From Zygnema circumcarinatum (taxonomy: Eukaryota > Streptophyta > Zygnematophyceae > Zygnematales > Zygnemataceae), in the NCBI GenBank assembly GCA_037447605.1, contig CM074808.1:3670310-3734309 (forward strand): 64,000 nucleotides of DNA. The letters are read 5' to 3'. Made by a program: the position numbers and the translations under genes. Positions within the stretch are counted from its first letter, which is position 1, and each line of letters opens with the position of its first letter. Shown here one piece after another: positions 54,940 through 64,000 of this stretch. The notes under the pieces are model-generated. The model saw nothing but the letters and a program-made list of their open reading frames with translations, ran no database searches and had not been told where the DNA came from.

Positions 54940-57900
54940 ATGGCGGCGGAGCTGGATGAGCTGGTGGAGTTTTTGGGGGCTGCTAGATTGGAGGTTTGGA
55001 ACCCTCTAAAACCTTATTTTTCGTAGCAAATACTAAAATCGTAAGCCAGATTATTGGGTTAATCATTTTAAGCCTGCAATGTTGAAAAAATGGCTTAATT
55101 TTACGTAATTTTCTCCCTCTCTCGCTCCCTCGCTCCCTCTCTCTCTGTCTCTGTCTCCCTTGCACTTCGGTCCCCACCCTCGCTCTCCCACACTGCAATT
55201 CAATCCATGATAGGCCTGACATGAGAGATGAGCTCTTGCAAATAGAGAGTGACCCATCGTTAGCCTTTGTCGTTCCAAAAATTTCAAGTTTGCATTCAGA
55301 CACAAATGTTTTATTTTGCCTTTCATGATTTTTTCTGCTGAGACACATTCCATCTTGGCCCTCAGGTCCGCAAAATGGCCGTAGACATTGTGCTGGGCCT
55401 GACGGGAAGTGCGGACGGAATTCAAAGTTTGGCCAAAAAAGCGAGCGATGTTGCGCCCGCCCTGCTTTACCTCCTCAAGGATCAACAGGTGAGGCCTCTC
55501 CCTCTCTCACTCTCGCACTCTCACTCTCACACACACTCTCTTTCGCTATCATTTCTCCCGTCTTTCTCTCTTCCTCCCTCTGCCCACCCTCTCTTCTCTC
55601 TCCTCCCCTCTATCTCCCCTCTCTCAACCCCCCACTCTCCCCTCTCTCTCCCCCACCCTTCCTCCCTTCTCCTCCCCTTCTTCCAACTCTATTTAACCCT
55701 CTGTCCTCCACCTCTCGCCCGTCTCTCCTCCCCCCTCCCCACGCCGCTCAGGCCCTTCTCGCCCTTCCCCCCTGTCTCACCCTCTCTCCCCCTCTTCCCC
55801 CCTCTCTCTCTTCCCCTCTGTTCCCCGCTCGCCCCTTTCTCTCCTCTGTCCCCCTCTCTCGTCCTTCCTCTCTCCCCCCTCACTCGTCCTCCCTCCCTCT
55901 CTTCGCAGTTCCAAGGGCACAGCCATTCCCTCCCTTCTCTTGTTCTTGAAAAGGAGCTACAAATAACAAGTGCATCATTTTTTAAAGAAAGGAAAGAAAG
56001 GAAATCTACTAGTTTTGAGTTTTGGTTTGTTCCACCTCTGCAGAGCGAAATCGCGAAATCGGCCGCGGAAGCTTTGGTGAATCTTTCTGAAGAAAAAAGA
56101 ATTGCGATGGCATTAATATATGGAGGGGCCATTGAGCTATCTATGGAGCTCATCAGCAAAACAAATTATTCACAGAAACGGCCCCTTGTGATGCTCTTGG
56201 CAAATCTCACAATTCTCGATGAAGGAACCAGTCGGCTTTTGCAGGTACCTGGTTTCCCTTTTCCTTTTATATTTATTCATTTATTAAATATTACTTTGGT
56301 GACTGAACTGCTGAAATGCTGAAGTGTTTGGAAATCGACCTAAAAACCCTAAACGGAAGCTTTTTTTGGTCAGGAAGGTGACGAGAAGCGGATGGGTTCA
56401 CAAATCAGCAAACTCGTCTACTTCTTTAGTCGGTCGACCGACTCCGACACGGGTCCGACTCTTGCTAACCAACCACTTGAAAGACTTCTTTCCATTTCAA
56501 AAATTTTAAAAACCCACATGTAACGTAGAACATATTCTCTCTTTCCCCCTTCTCTCTTTCACAACGCAATGGTGGGCAGTTTTACCCCAATTTTTTTTTT
56601 GCCTTTTTTTCTTTATTTTCCTGAAGAGGGAGAAGTGCGGGCTGCAGAGGCGGACGCCTTCGAGCATATCGCCTCCATTCTCGCGAACGTGACGCGACAG
56701 AGGGAGGGAAGGCGCCTCCTGCTCGAGCCGGAGAGGGGCCTCCTCCGCCAAATGCTGCCGCAGATGGAGGCCGAGAGCGCAGTGCGGCAGAGAGGGGTGA
56801 GAGAGGGAGGGTGAGGGGGCAGGGAGGGGGGGAGGGGGGAGGCATAGGGGGAGGGGTGGTCGAGTGGGGAGAGAGAGGAAGAGGGAGGGAAGGAGTGGGG
56901 AGAGAGGGGGAACTTTGGGGAGGGAGGGAGAGGGAGAGGGTGGGAGTGGGTGGGAGAGGGTGCAGGGAGAGAGGGAGGGAGGGGAAGAAGGGAGGGAGGG
57001 AGGGAGGGAGGGAGGGAGGGAGAGGGAGGAGAGGGAGGGAGGGAAGGAGAGGGAAGAGGTAGGAGGTGGGGAAGGAGAGGGAGGGGGGGAGGGAGGAAGG
57101 GACAGGACGGGACGTGAGGGGGAGAGGCCGTCGGAGAGGGAGGAAGAGGGGACGGGTGAGAGGCGAAGGGGCAGGGGGAGAAGGGGAGGGAGTTGCGAGA
57201 GAGGGTTGAAAGGTGAATCTGACAGCCTCACATGATGAAATAGAGATAGAGTGTGGTGAGAATATCCTCATATTTGAAGCGCTTCTGCAAATCCTAAACA
57301 CTTCAAACCCTCAGAAAACGCTGAAACCCGAAAGGTGCAGAGTCCGCTCAGGAAGATCAGGAGCCAATCAGAGGACTCCTGTGGGATTTGAGCAAATGGT
57401 GACGTGCCAGGTGGCAGGCGCTGTACGGAATTGCTGCTTTGAGGCCCCCACGTCACTACCGGCCCTCCTCCTCGCCTCGCAATTCCTCTGGCCAGCGCTG
57501 CTGCTCCCGCTGGCGGGGCCCAAGGTGGGAGGGAGGGAGGAAGGGGAGGGGGGAGGGGGAGGGGGAGGGGGAGGGGGGAGGGGGAGGGGGAGGGGGAGGG
57601 GGAGGGGGGAGGGGGTGGTGGTGGGGGTTGGGAGGGGGGGGGTGGGGAGGGGGGGGTGGGGAGGGAGGACTAGGGAGGGGGAGCGAGAGGGGGAGGGGGA
57701 GGGAGAGGAGGATGGGGAGGGGGAGAGAGGAGGGGAGGGGGAGGGAGAGGAGGATGGGGAGGGGGAGAGAGAGGGGAGGAGGGATTCAGCTTACCATGTC
57801 CAATCCCACCATGCCTCAATTTGATCTATTTTTTTTCGTCTCCGCCTTACCATTCTCCCTCCTCTTTCTCTCCTCCCCCTCCCGCAGCCGTACAGCCGCG

Positions 57901-58974
57901 AAGACAGGGCGGCGATGCCCCCCGAGTTGGCGGTGCCTCTAGCGCACGAGCGCCTCAGGGAGGCGGACCCCGCTGTGCGCGTAGCGGCGGCGGAGGCGCT
58001 CTCTCTCATAGCCATGCAGGTCCCACTCTCTCCCCCTACCCCTCTCTCTCTCCTTCTCTCTCACACTCTCCCCCCCCCCCCTCCGTTCCCCTCCCTCTTT
58101 GATTCTCGTTTGAAAGGGGAGAGGGGGGCAAGTGTAAGGACAGCCTCCTCTAGCAAAGTGGAGGGTTCGACGCTTTTCAGGGTTTGTAGGGTTTAAGGCA
58201 GAGGTTTGCGGGGGAAGCGGGGCACTTCCATGCTTAGGTTTGTTCTGGAAGTGGCCTGCAGGCGGTTGAGTTGTGACAAGGGTGACTTTTTTTTTGCTTT
58301 TATGAAAAATATTTCATTCGTGACATCCAAGACGTTCAGGGTTTTCCGGGGCTTTTTTTTTTGGGGGGGGGGTTTTTGCGTTGTTTAGCTTTTTTAGTGT
58401 TTGGGGGCGCAGGAGGCGGGCAGGCGCGCTCTGTGGAGTGTGAACGCTCCGCGGATCTTCCAGGTCGGCTATGAAGAGGAGGAGAACGAGGAGGTGATAG
58501 AGGCGTATGAGCGCCTCGGCTCTCTGGTGAGGGAGGGGGAGAGAGAGAGAGGGGGAGAGGGAGAGGGAGGAGTGGCAATTGCTCCAGTGGGCTCAAGCTC
58601 TAGCAAAGCTTGTCGTGAGCAATGCTCGGGAGGGGGAGGGGTGGGAAAGGAAGGAGGTATTGGGGTGGGGAATGAGGTTGGGAGAGGGAGAGGGAGGATG
58701 GGGAGAGGGCGAAGAAGATGGTGTTGGGGCAGGGAGAGGATGAGGGAGGGCGAGGGAGAGGGAGAGGATGTTGTGTGAGGGTGAGGGAGAGAGTTGCCGG
58801 AGGGAAAGAGAGGGTGAGAGGGGGGGGAGGAGGGAGAAAGGGAGCTTCCGTCACACTTCTGTACTCACATAGACGTTTTACGATGCATTTTTGTGTTGAA
58901 ATCTGCAGTTTGTGACTGGAGGGCCACTGGAGGAGCCAGCAGGAGGGCAGCCGCCTGAGGAAGCCGGTTTGTAG
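54940..58974 (+). CDS. HGH1: HGH1-family protein (eEF2-related chaperone), complete
   Basis: Exons: 54940-54993, 55366-55488, 56044-56244, 56374-56452, 56627-56796, 57411-57524, 57888-58019, 58413-58526, 58909-58974, about 350 residues (343 if exon 5 begins at the ctgcag acceptor, 56648). Armadillo-type repeats are recognised from MAVDIVLGLTGSADGIQSLA, EALVNLSEE, MLLANLTILDEG, FEHIASILANVT, LLLEPERGLL, VRNCCFEAP and MPPELAVPLAHERL, all in the order of the yeast/plant HGH1 family. In yeast HGH1 works with the TRiC/Hsp90 machinery to fold eEF2; this is family knowledge. Almost every intron is a G- or C-rich low-complexity tract starting at the donor. Exon 4 is a small 79-nt exon with EGDEKRMGSQISKLVYFFSR. 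Confidence 0.9.
55500..55905. repeat. Pyrimidine-rich tract in HGH1 intron 2
   Basis: CCCTCTCTC-type repeats start about 10 bp after the donor at 55489. Confidence 0.85.
56797..57200. repeat. Purine-rich tract in HGH1 intron 5
   Basis: GGGAGGGAGA-type repeats begin with the donor sequence itself (gtgagagaggga). Confidence 0.85.
57525..57785. repeat. G-rich tract in HGH1 intron 6
   Basis: GGGGGAGGGGGAG units start inside the donor (gtgggaggg). G runs of three or more recur at short spacing for about 250 bp on the transcribed RNA strand, giving G-quadruplex potential. Confidence 0.85.
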
Positions 58975-59494
58975 GGGGGGAGGGAGAGTCAGGGAGAGGA
59001 GAGGAGTTGAGGGGGGGGGGACAGGGACTTAGAGAGAGGTGTAGGGAGAGAAAAGGTGGGCGATAATTTTTTTAGTCACAGCTCAAAATAAGGTCCTAAC
59101 ATGGGCCAATTTTCTCTGAGAAAAGCGCCTTTTTTTTTTTTAAATTAGAAAAAAAAAAAAGTTGTGTCAGTTGGTGCGTACTTTTTTGGGTTTCTTTTTC
59201 ACAACTGCTGATCCCTCACAATTATTCGAAGGGTTCAGGGTTGTCGGTCCTTTTTCTCTCTCAGTCTCTCTCCCCCAATCCCTCTCCCTCTCCCCCTTCC
59301 GCATAGAAAAAACTCTAAATATGGGAAAAGCTGACCAGCATGGAACTGAGCTGTGACGTGCAACGGAACTGACCCTTCAGATGCCGATAAGAGACGGCCC
59401 AATGATGAAATATGTTCATTGCCCTTTTGAAGTCAAAAAAGTCAGCGGTTTTGTTAATTTTAAACAATGACGTGCCTTGACTTAAATTTCGCCC
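58975..59494. other. Short spacer between convergent HGH1 and ACR2-like genes
   Basis: A T-rich and A-rich patch (about 59129-59160) lies mid-spacer and suits shared 3' ends. No gene is recognised. Confidence 0.5.
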
Positions 59495-60516
59495 TTAGCA
59501 ATCGCACTTCTCTGAGCTACATGTGCAAATTTTGTGGCCCGTTCTGTTCCAGTTCCGGAAGCCCTTCTCCAACACGTAGACGGGCGGGAGGGCCTCTCCC
59601 TCTCCGCCTGCCTCCTCCAGCTTCCTTTGCAGAATTTTCGCACAAGTGGGCCCGCGGACCTGCGACAAATAAACTTAAAATAATTAAAACGTACTTGAAA
59701 ATCGCACTTAGAACCAATCACTTGCTCACACAATTCACATCTACACCGTGCCTCCCTTTACTACTTTGGAGTGTGGGTGAGAGGGCGAGAGAGAGGGGGA
59801 GAGAGGAGAGGGGGAGAGCGAGAAAGAGAGAGGGGGAGAGAGGAGAGGGCGAGAGCGAGAAAGAGAGAGGGGGAGAGAGAGAGTCGGAGAGAGAGAGAGG
59901 GAGAGCGAAGGCGAGAGAGGCGGAGAGTGGGGGAGAGGGTGAGGCAGAGCGACAGAGGCGGAGAGAGAGGCGGAGAGAGAGAGAGGGGGCGAGAGAGGGA
60001 GAGAGTGAAAGAGAGGGAGGGTGCACCTGACTGAGGGAGCAGTGCACTACCACCGCCTCCTTTCCCTTGATGTCTTCCAGCAGCCGCGGGAGAGAGTCGG
60101 AAAAGGAGCCGCTCGGGTAGTGCGCGGACCCCGCGATGTGGCCCTCCTCGCTCCTCTCGTCGTCTCTAGGGGTTCAACGAAGTTCAGGGTTAGGGCTTAG
60201 GGTTTAGGGTAAGGGTTTCGGGTTTAAGGTTGAGGGTTAGGTTTAGGGTTAGGGTTAAGAGTTTAAGGTTAGGGTTTAGGGTTAGGGTTCGGGGTTCAGG
60301 GTTTAGGGTAAGGTTTAAGGGTTAAGGGTTAGGGTTAGGGTTTAGGGTCAGGGTTTAGGGCTAGGGTAAGGGGTTAGGGTTAGGGTTTAGGGTTAGGGAT
60401 TAGGATTTAGGGTTTAAAGTTAGCCCTCACCTGACGTCCACTATGAGCACACCCCTTCCGCCCGCTTCGGTCAACTTCTCGAGCTCCTCCGAAGGGATGA
60501 ACCTCACCTCCGCCAT
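59495..60516 (-). CDS. ACR2: CDC25/ACR2-type rhodanese phosphatase (arsenate reductase family)
   Basis: Exons: 60516-60431, 60165-60027, 59659-59495; 129 residues, in phase. A single rhodanese-like domain runs from AEVRFIPSEELEKL through LIVDVRDDER, EEGHIAGSAHYPSGSF and VVVHCSLSQVRGPTCA to KGFRNWN. The HCX5R active site is Cys71-Arg77. The C terminus ends CTCSSEKCDC, comparable to the zinc-binding Cys cluster of plant CDC25/ACR2 proteins. Members act as dual-specificity phosphatases or arsenate reductases in vitro; which applies here cannot be read from sequence. Intron 1 is almost wholly telomere-like repeat, and intron 2 opens with a CT tract. Confidence 0.88.
60180..60420 (+). repeat. Interstitial telomere-like repeat inside ACR2-like intron 1
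   Basis: About 30 units alternate between GGGTTAG, GGGTTTAG and GGGTTAAG (plant-type TTTAGGG with TTAGGG variants) on the + strand. They fill the intron 60166-60430, so the transcript carries CCCTAAA repeats. Confidence 0.92.
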
Positions 60517-60639
60517 TGGCGACACGTGGCGTTGGACGAAACTTGAAAAGAAGTCGTTAAATTTCTGCAAATTATGCAAACAAAGAGAGGAAAGAGGATC
60601 ATGATGTCAGCCCAGTTTGTTGAACGCATGGTGAGATGC

Positions 60640-61310
60640 AGCATCAACATTTTCGGAATGAGAGAGAGAGGGGGCAGGTGGGGCGGGGAGACAGTGGGAT
60701 AGAAAGGGAGAGGAGGGAGAGGGAGAGGGAGAGCGAGAGAGGAGACGAATAAGAGACAGGGCGAGAGAGAGATGGGGGGAGAAAGACAGGGAGAGGGGGA
60801 AAAGGAGAGAGGGGCGGAACATGGACGGATTTGCATCGAAAGAAAGTGAGCATGAGGGAGAGTATCTCCTGCAGTAGGAAAAAAGGCAATCTCCTCTACC
60901 TCTCTCTCCCTCTTCCCCCTCCCCCTCCCCCCTCCCTCCTCCCCCCCTTCCTTCCTCCCCATTCCCCCTCCTCCCTCCCCCCTCCCTCCTCCACCCCTCC
61001 CCACCTCCCCCTTCCCCCCTCCTCCCTCCTCCCCCAATCCCCCCCTCCCCCTTCCCCCTCCCCCCCCTCCCCCCTCCCCCCTCTCCCCCACCCCCTGTCC
61101 ACCCCTCTCCCTCCCCCCTCCCTCCTCCCCCTCTCCCCTTCTCCCCTCCCCCAAACCTTTTACCTTAAACCCGTCCTCCCCACCTTCCCATCTCCACTCG
61201 GCCAAACGCCACTACCGTAAGCCATTGCCCCTTCCACCCTCAACCCTTCAACCCTACAAACAAACCTTCAACCCTAAATCCTCAACCATAAACCCTAAAC
61301 ATAAGGGCCC
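60640..61310. repeat. Low-complexity block: GA-rich, C-rich, and decayed CCCTAAA units
   Basis: GA-rich sequence at 60660-60815 is followed by CCCTCC-rich sequence at 60895-61145, then degenerate CAACCCT/AAACCCTAAA units at 61235-61300. Long frames over this block are compositional artefacts. Confidence 0.8.
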
Positions 61311-62276
61311 CCTCCTCACCTCAGCTTGCTCCCCTTCGAAGTCGACCTCCGGGGGGTGCACGAAGCGGCTTTATTCCCCCTACGGTAATGGCACAGGGGA
61401 GGCAGCCAGGTGCACTGCACCTGGCCCGGATTTTGATGCCACGTGTGAGGACGGTGCCTCGAGTACGGCATCAGTAGACGGTACGCCCGGGACAGGTGAC
61501 ATCTGCCCAGGGAGGTCGTTTTGGTCGGTGCCGTACAGGGCGTAAGATTCTCTGGACAGTAAGCTAAAGACAGAAATGTACGACGCTTTTATAATCGTTC
61601 GATCTTATCGTATCTTTAGAATCGTTCCTGAGCTGACACCTGGTTGTGGATCTTAGATCCACTAGATAAGCGATTCGTCTGTACAAATAGAAGCGCCCCA
61701 CGTATGTTAGGCTAAAATATTCTGCAACGCAGGTGACGTCATTGTGTCGGTGCTTTTGTCGGGAATAAACTGTTTTTGGACTGACCGATTTCTTTTCATT
61801 TGGTTTCAATTTCAGCTTTTGGAAAGCCACCACAGGCCCTTCTTCTCGATATATCGCGACATGTACATATCGTATCGTGTTGTACCGTCTCATGATTCAC
61901 AGTATCCATGACGTCAGCAGTCGGCCGGCTTTTGCTGTTCGGTTCGAACCCCGGCCCGGTCTTCACTTCTCAAATCGCTTCTGCCCCTAACCGACAACAC
62001 GATGTACGAGAAGTGTACCAGCAAGTACGATTCTCTGGTGTCCTCGCTTGTATGCTCCTTCGGCGTGAAGCCGCAGTTGTCGGTGGCCGTGTCTGTGTCT
62101 GTGGCCATGCCGGTAGCCATGTCGGTGACCATGTCGTTGTCTGTGGCCTTGTCGGTGGTCGTGTCGGTGGCCTTGTCGGTGGCTGTGTTGGTCGTGTCCC
62201 CATCCTCTGCATGCTCACTGGCTTATTTTTGTCCTTTGACACGACAACGAATATGACCTTTCAGTGTTTTTCCTTG
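61311..62276. other. Intergenic with palindromic sites and a 12-bp minisatellite
   Basis: There is a CAGGTGCACTGCACCTG palindrome near 61409, TGACGTCA at 61734-61741 and 61909-61916, and at about 62077-62200 a (GTGTCGGTGGCC)-like array of about ten units. No gene is recognised. Confidence 0.5.
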
Positions 62277-63170
62277 GGGTAGTGATATTTCCACCCCTTT
62301 TTTGGATCCAAACACCCCTTCCCGGCCGGGCAGATTTCAAAAGGGATTAAAAACGGAAAATACTATTTTCACACCTTTTTGGAATCGATACCCACCTTCT
62401 TCCGTCGGCTGATTTTATCTTTGCTAACCAAGGAAAATGATACCCCGTCACCGCATTTTGAATACTGTATCCCGCCTCCCTGAATTTTTTTTTTGAGGGA
62501 AAGAAATATCTGCCTGCCCGAATCCGCTCGGAGCGGAAGATCCGTCCGCCACGAGATCGTTCGCGGGTGTCCGTCCTTCACACGTGCGTGTCAATCGCAT
62601 CTGTCGAATTCCCTCGCAGATCGCACCACTGCAGGTCACCGTTCGATCTGCTGCCGGGCTCGATCTTATCGAATGGAAACCGCCCACGAGTCCCGCCAAA
62701 GCCGGATCGCACGCGCGAGTGCGCTGCCACGTGTTAAATTTTTGACGTGAAAAACTTTGATTGGTCCAAGCTCTCAATGTACGAAATATTGGGTTCCTCA
62801 AAGTTGCGACCATACGACATTTGTACGGACAACTTTTTGAGACGACTTTGGCGGGATACGTGGGCACCTGCCATTCGCTGTGACCGAGCCCTCCTGCAGA
62901 GCAAATAGTGATCTGCCATGTTGCGATCTGCGAGGGAATCGACGGCTGCGATTGGCCGCACGCGTGAAAAAAAATTCAGGTAGGCGGGATATTCAAAATG
63001 GGGTGACGGGTTATTTCCTTGTTTCGCAAAAATAAAATCTGCCGATGGAGGGTGGGTATCGATTCCAAAAAGGTGTGAAAAAAGCATTTTCCGTTTTTAA
63101 TCCTTTTTGAAATCTGCCCGGCCGGGAAGGGGTGTTTGGATCCAAAAAAGGGGTGGAAATATCACTACCC
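62277..63170. mobile_element. Mutator-like foldback element, 9-bp target duplication
   Basis: The left end GGGTAGTGATATTTCCACCC is repeated inverted at the right end with only a few differences over about 150 bp, and inverted similarity continues towards the centre (GAATTCCCTCGCAGATCGCA near 62603 against its inverse near 62920). TTTTCCTTG lies directly outside both ends (62268-62276 and 63171-63179). Long terminal inverted repeats with a 9-bp duplication are the Mutator/MULE signature. No transposase is inside the 894 bp. Confidence 0.85.
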
Positions 63171-63655
63171 TTTTCCTTGTAGACAGCATGCCAAAGAGTC
63201 CGTACCCTTTTGGACCCACGTGTCCGTGCCGGCCGGCACGGCCGGCAGACGGCGTAGGGCCGTCCTTCCGCGAAATGACCGCGTTTTTGGCTTTACGTGC
63301 CGTTCTATGTAAATGTCCTTGTTCTGTCTATCCCTACATGTGACGGCCAGCATAGAAAGCCATCAGACTTGCTGTCGTTTTGTCGCTTAATGCTAACTTG
63401 TCGTTTTGTATATCGCGTTGGTCTTTCCGTGAAACCCGGAGGACCGTCGATTCACAATCCCCTTCTCGGCACATGGTCGGTCACGTCCCGCTGACGCCCG
63501 TCCGCCTTTCTGAACTCCGTCGAGCGTCGTCCAATGAGAGTTCGCCACGTAAGTAGTAATGTACACGTGGCATATTTCCATTAGATGATGCCCACGTGTA
63601 CTTTGCGTGAAGAAAACTCCCCCTTAGAAAGGCACTGAAGTCCGTTGCGCGGTCT
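63171..63655. other. Intergenic
   Basis: No gene is recognised. A GCCGGCCGGCACGGCCGGC palindromic patch occurs at about 63228-63246, and CACGTGG words near 63573 and 63592. Confidence 0.4.
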
Positions 63656-64000
63656 CACCTCCCCCCCTCGCTCTCTCTCTCTCCCCCTCTCCCTCTCTCG
63701 CTTCCTCTCTCTCCCTCTCGCTTCCTCTCTCTCCCTCTCTCCCGCCCCCTCTCCTCCGCTTTCCCTCTCTCCCTCTCCTTCTTCTTTATCTCCCTCTCTC
63801 CCGCCCCCTCTCTCTCCCTTTCTCTCTCTCTCGCTTCCTCTATCTCTCCATCTCTCCCCCCCGCTCTCCTCCTCTTTCCCTCTCTCTATCTCCCTTTCCT
63901 CTTTCTCTCCCTCTACTTTTCCGTTCTCTCGCTTTCCCTATCCCTCCCTCTCCCCTCCCACGCTCTCTCTTCTCCCCTTCCTTTCCCTCTCTCTCTCTTT
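63656..64000 (+). repeat. CT-rich tract at the window end
   Basis: CTCTCTCCCTCTCTCGCTTCC-type repeats continue to the edge of the window. By analogy with the other tracts it may be an intron or 5' UTR of the next gene. Confidence 0.8.

Noticed and set aside
60504-61205. Minus-strand frame beginning near the ACR2-like start
   Set aside because: The Gly-Glu-Arg-rich N-terminal half is a purine repeat and the rest is CT-rich antisense. It only overlaps the true first exon in part.
1-64000. tRNA, rRNA and snoRNA genes
   Set aside because: I looked for conserved tRNA arm words and rRNA cores and saw none that I could support by eye.

Overview
The window is nuclear DNA of a plant-lineage eukaryote, most likely a streptophyte green alga. 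The reasons are spliced genes with GT-AG introns of roughly 50-500 bp, a 17-exon plant-like ribonucleotide reductase large subunit, a xyloglucan endotransglucosylase/hydrolase, plant-type O-fucosyltransferases, hydroxyproline-rich (PPSPPPP) wall-type segments, and plant-type TTTAGGG telomere-like repeats. I cannot name the genus. Exon models were built by hand from splice signals, reading-phase agreement and family similarity. For each complete model the exon lengths sum to a whole number of codons, except one lipase copy that has a one-base conflict.

Layout: 1-3611 (-) 5' part of an ARMH3 homologue, cut by the window edge; 5625-11184 (-) RNR1; a 1.2 kb divergent promoter with E2F-like sites; 12394-16146 (+) O-fucosyltransferase-like gene A; 17532-20356 (-) XTH with a proline-rich tail and a 10-N gap; 21351-24034 a nest of DNA transposons; 25043-27922 and 28650-31749 (-) tandem acid-lipase-like genes; 32334-33896 a terminal-inverted-repeat element filled with a 1.1 kb pyrimidine tract; 35972-37798 (+) single-exon CDPK/CRK-type pseudokinase; 39420-48281 (-) a 19-exon, about 1619-residue secreted mosaic protein (HRGP, papain-like, PAN/apple-like, HRGP, EGF, LysM); 49631-50125 an inverted repeat; 51131-54318 (-) O-fucosyltransferase-like gene B; 54940-58974 (+) HGH1; 59495-60516 (-) CDC25/ACR2-type rhodanese; 62277-63170 a Mutator-like foldback element; then a CT-rich tract to the end.

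Two themes stand out. First, several genes keep an enzyme fold but have lost a key catalytic residue: both lipases (nucleophile Ser to Asn), the papain-like domain (catalytic Cys to Ser), the kinase (HRD to HRS, DFG to GFD), and O-fucosyltransferase B (loss of the HxRR motif that gene A keeps). Second, introns are loaded with purine/pyrimidine tracts that very often begin within a few bases of the 5' splice site. The most unusual locus is the HRGP-papain-PAN-EGF-LysM gene, which looks like an extracellular glycan-binding protein built around a Ser-type papain fold.

Most housekeeping genes (RNR1, HGH1, ARMH3, ACR2) are functionally unrelated to each other. The secreted set (XTH, lipases, mosaic LysM protein, Golgi O-fucosyltransferases) points to cell-wall and secretory-pathway biology, but no operon-like linkage is implied.
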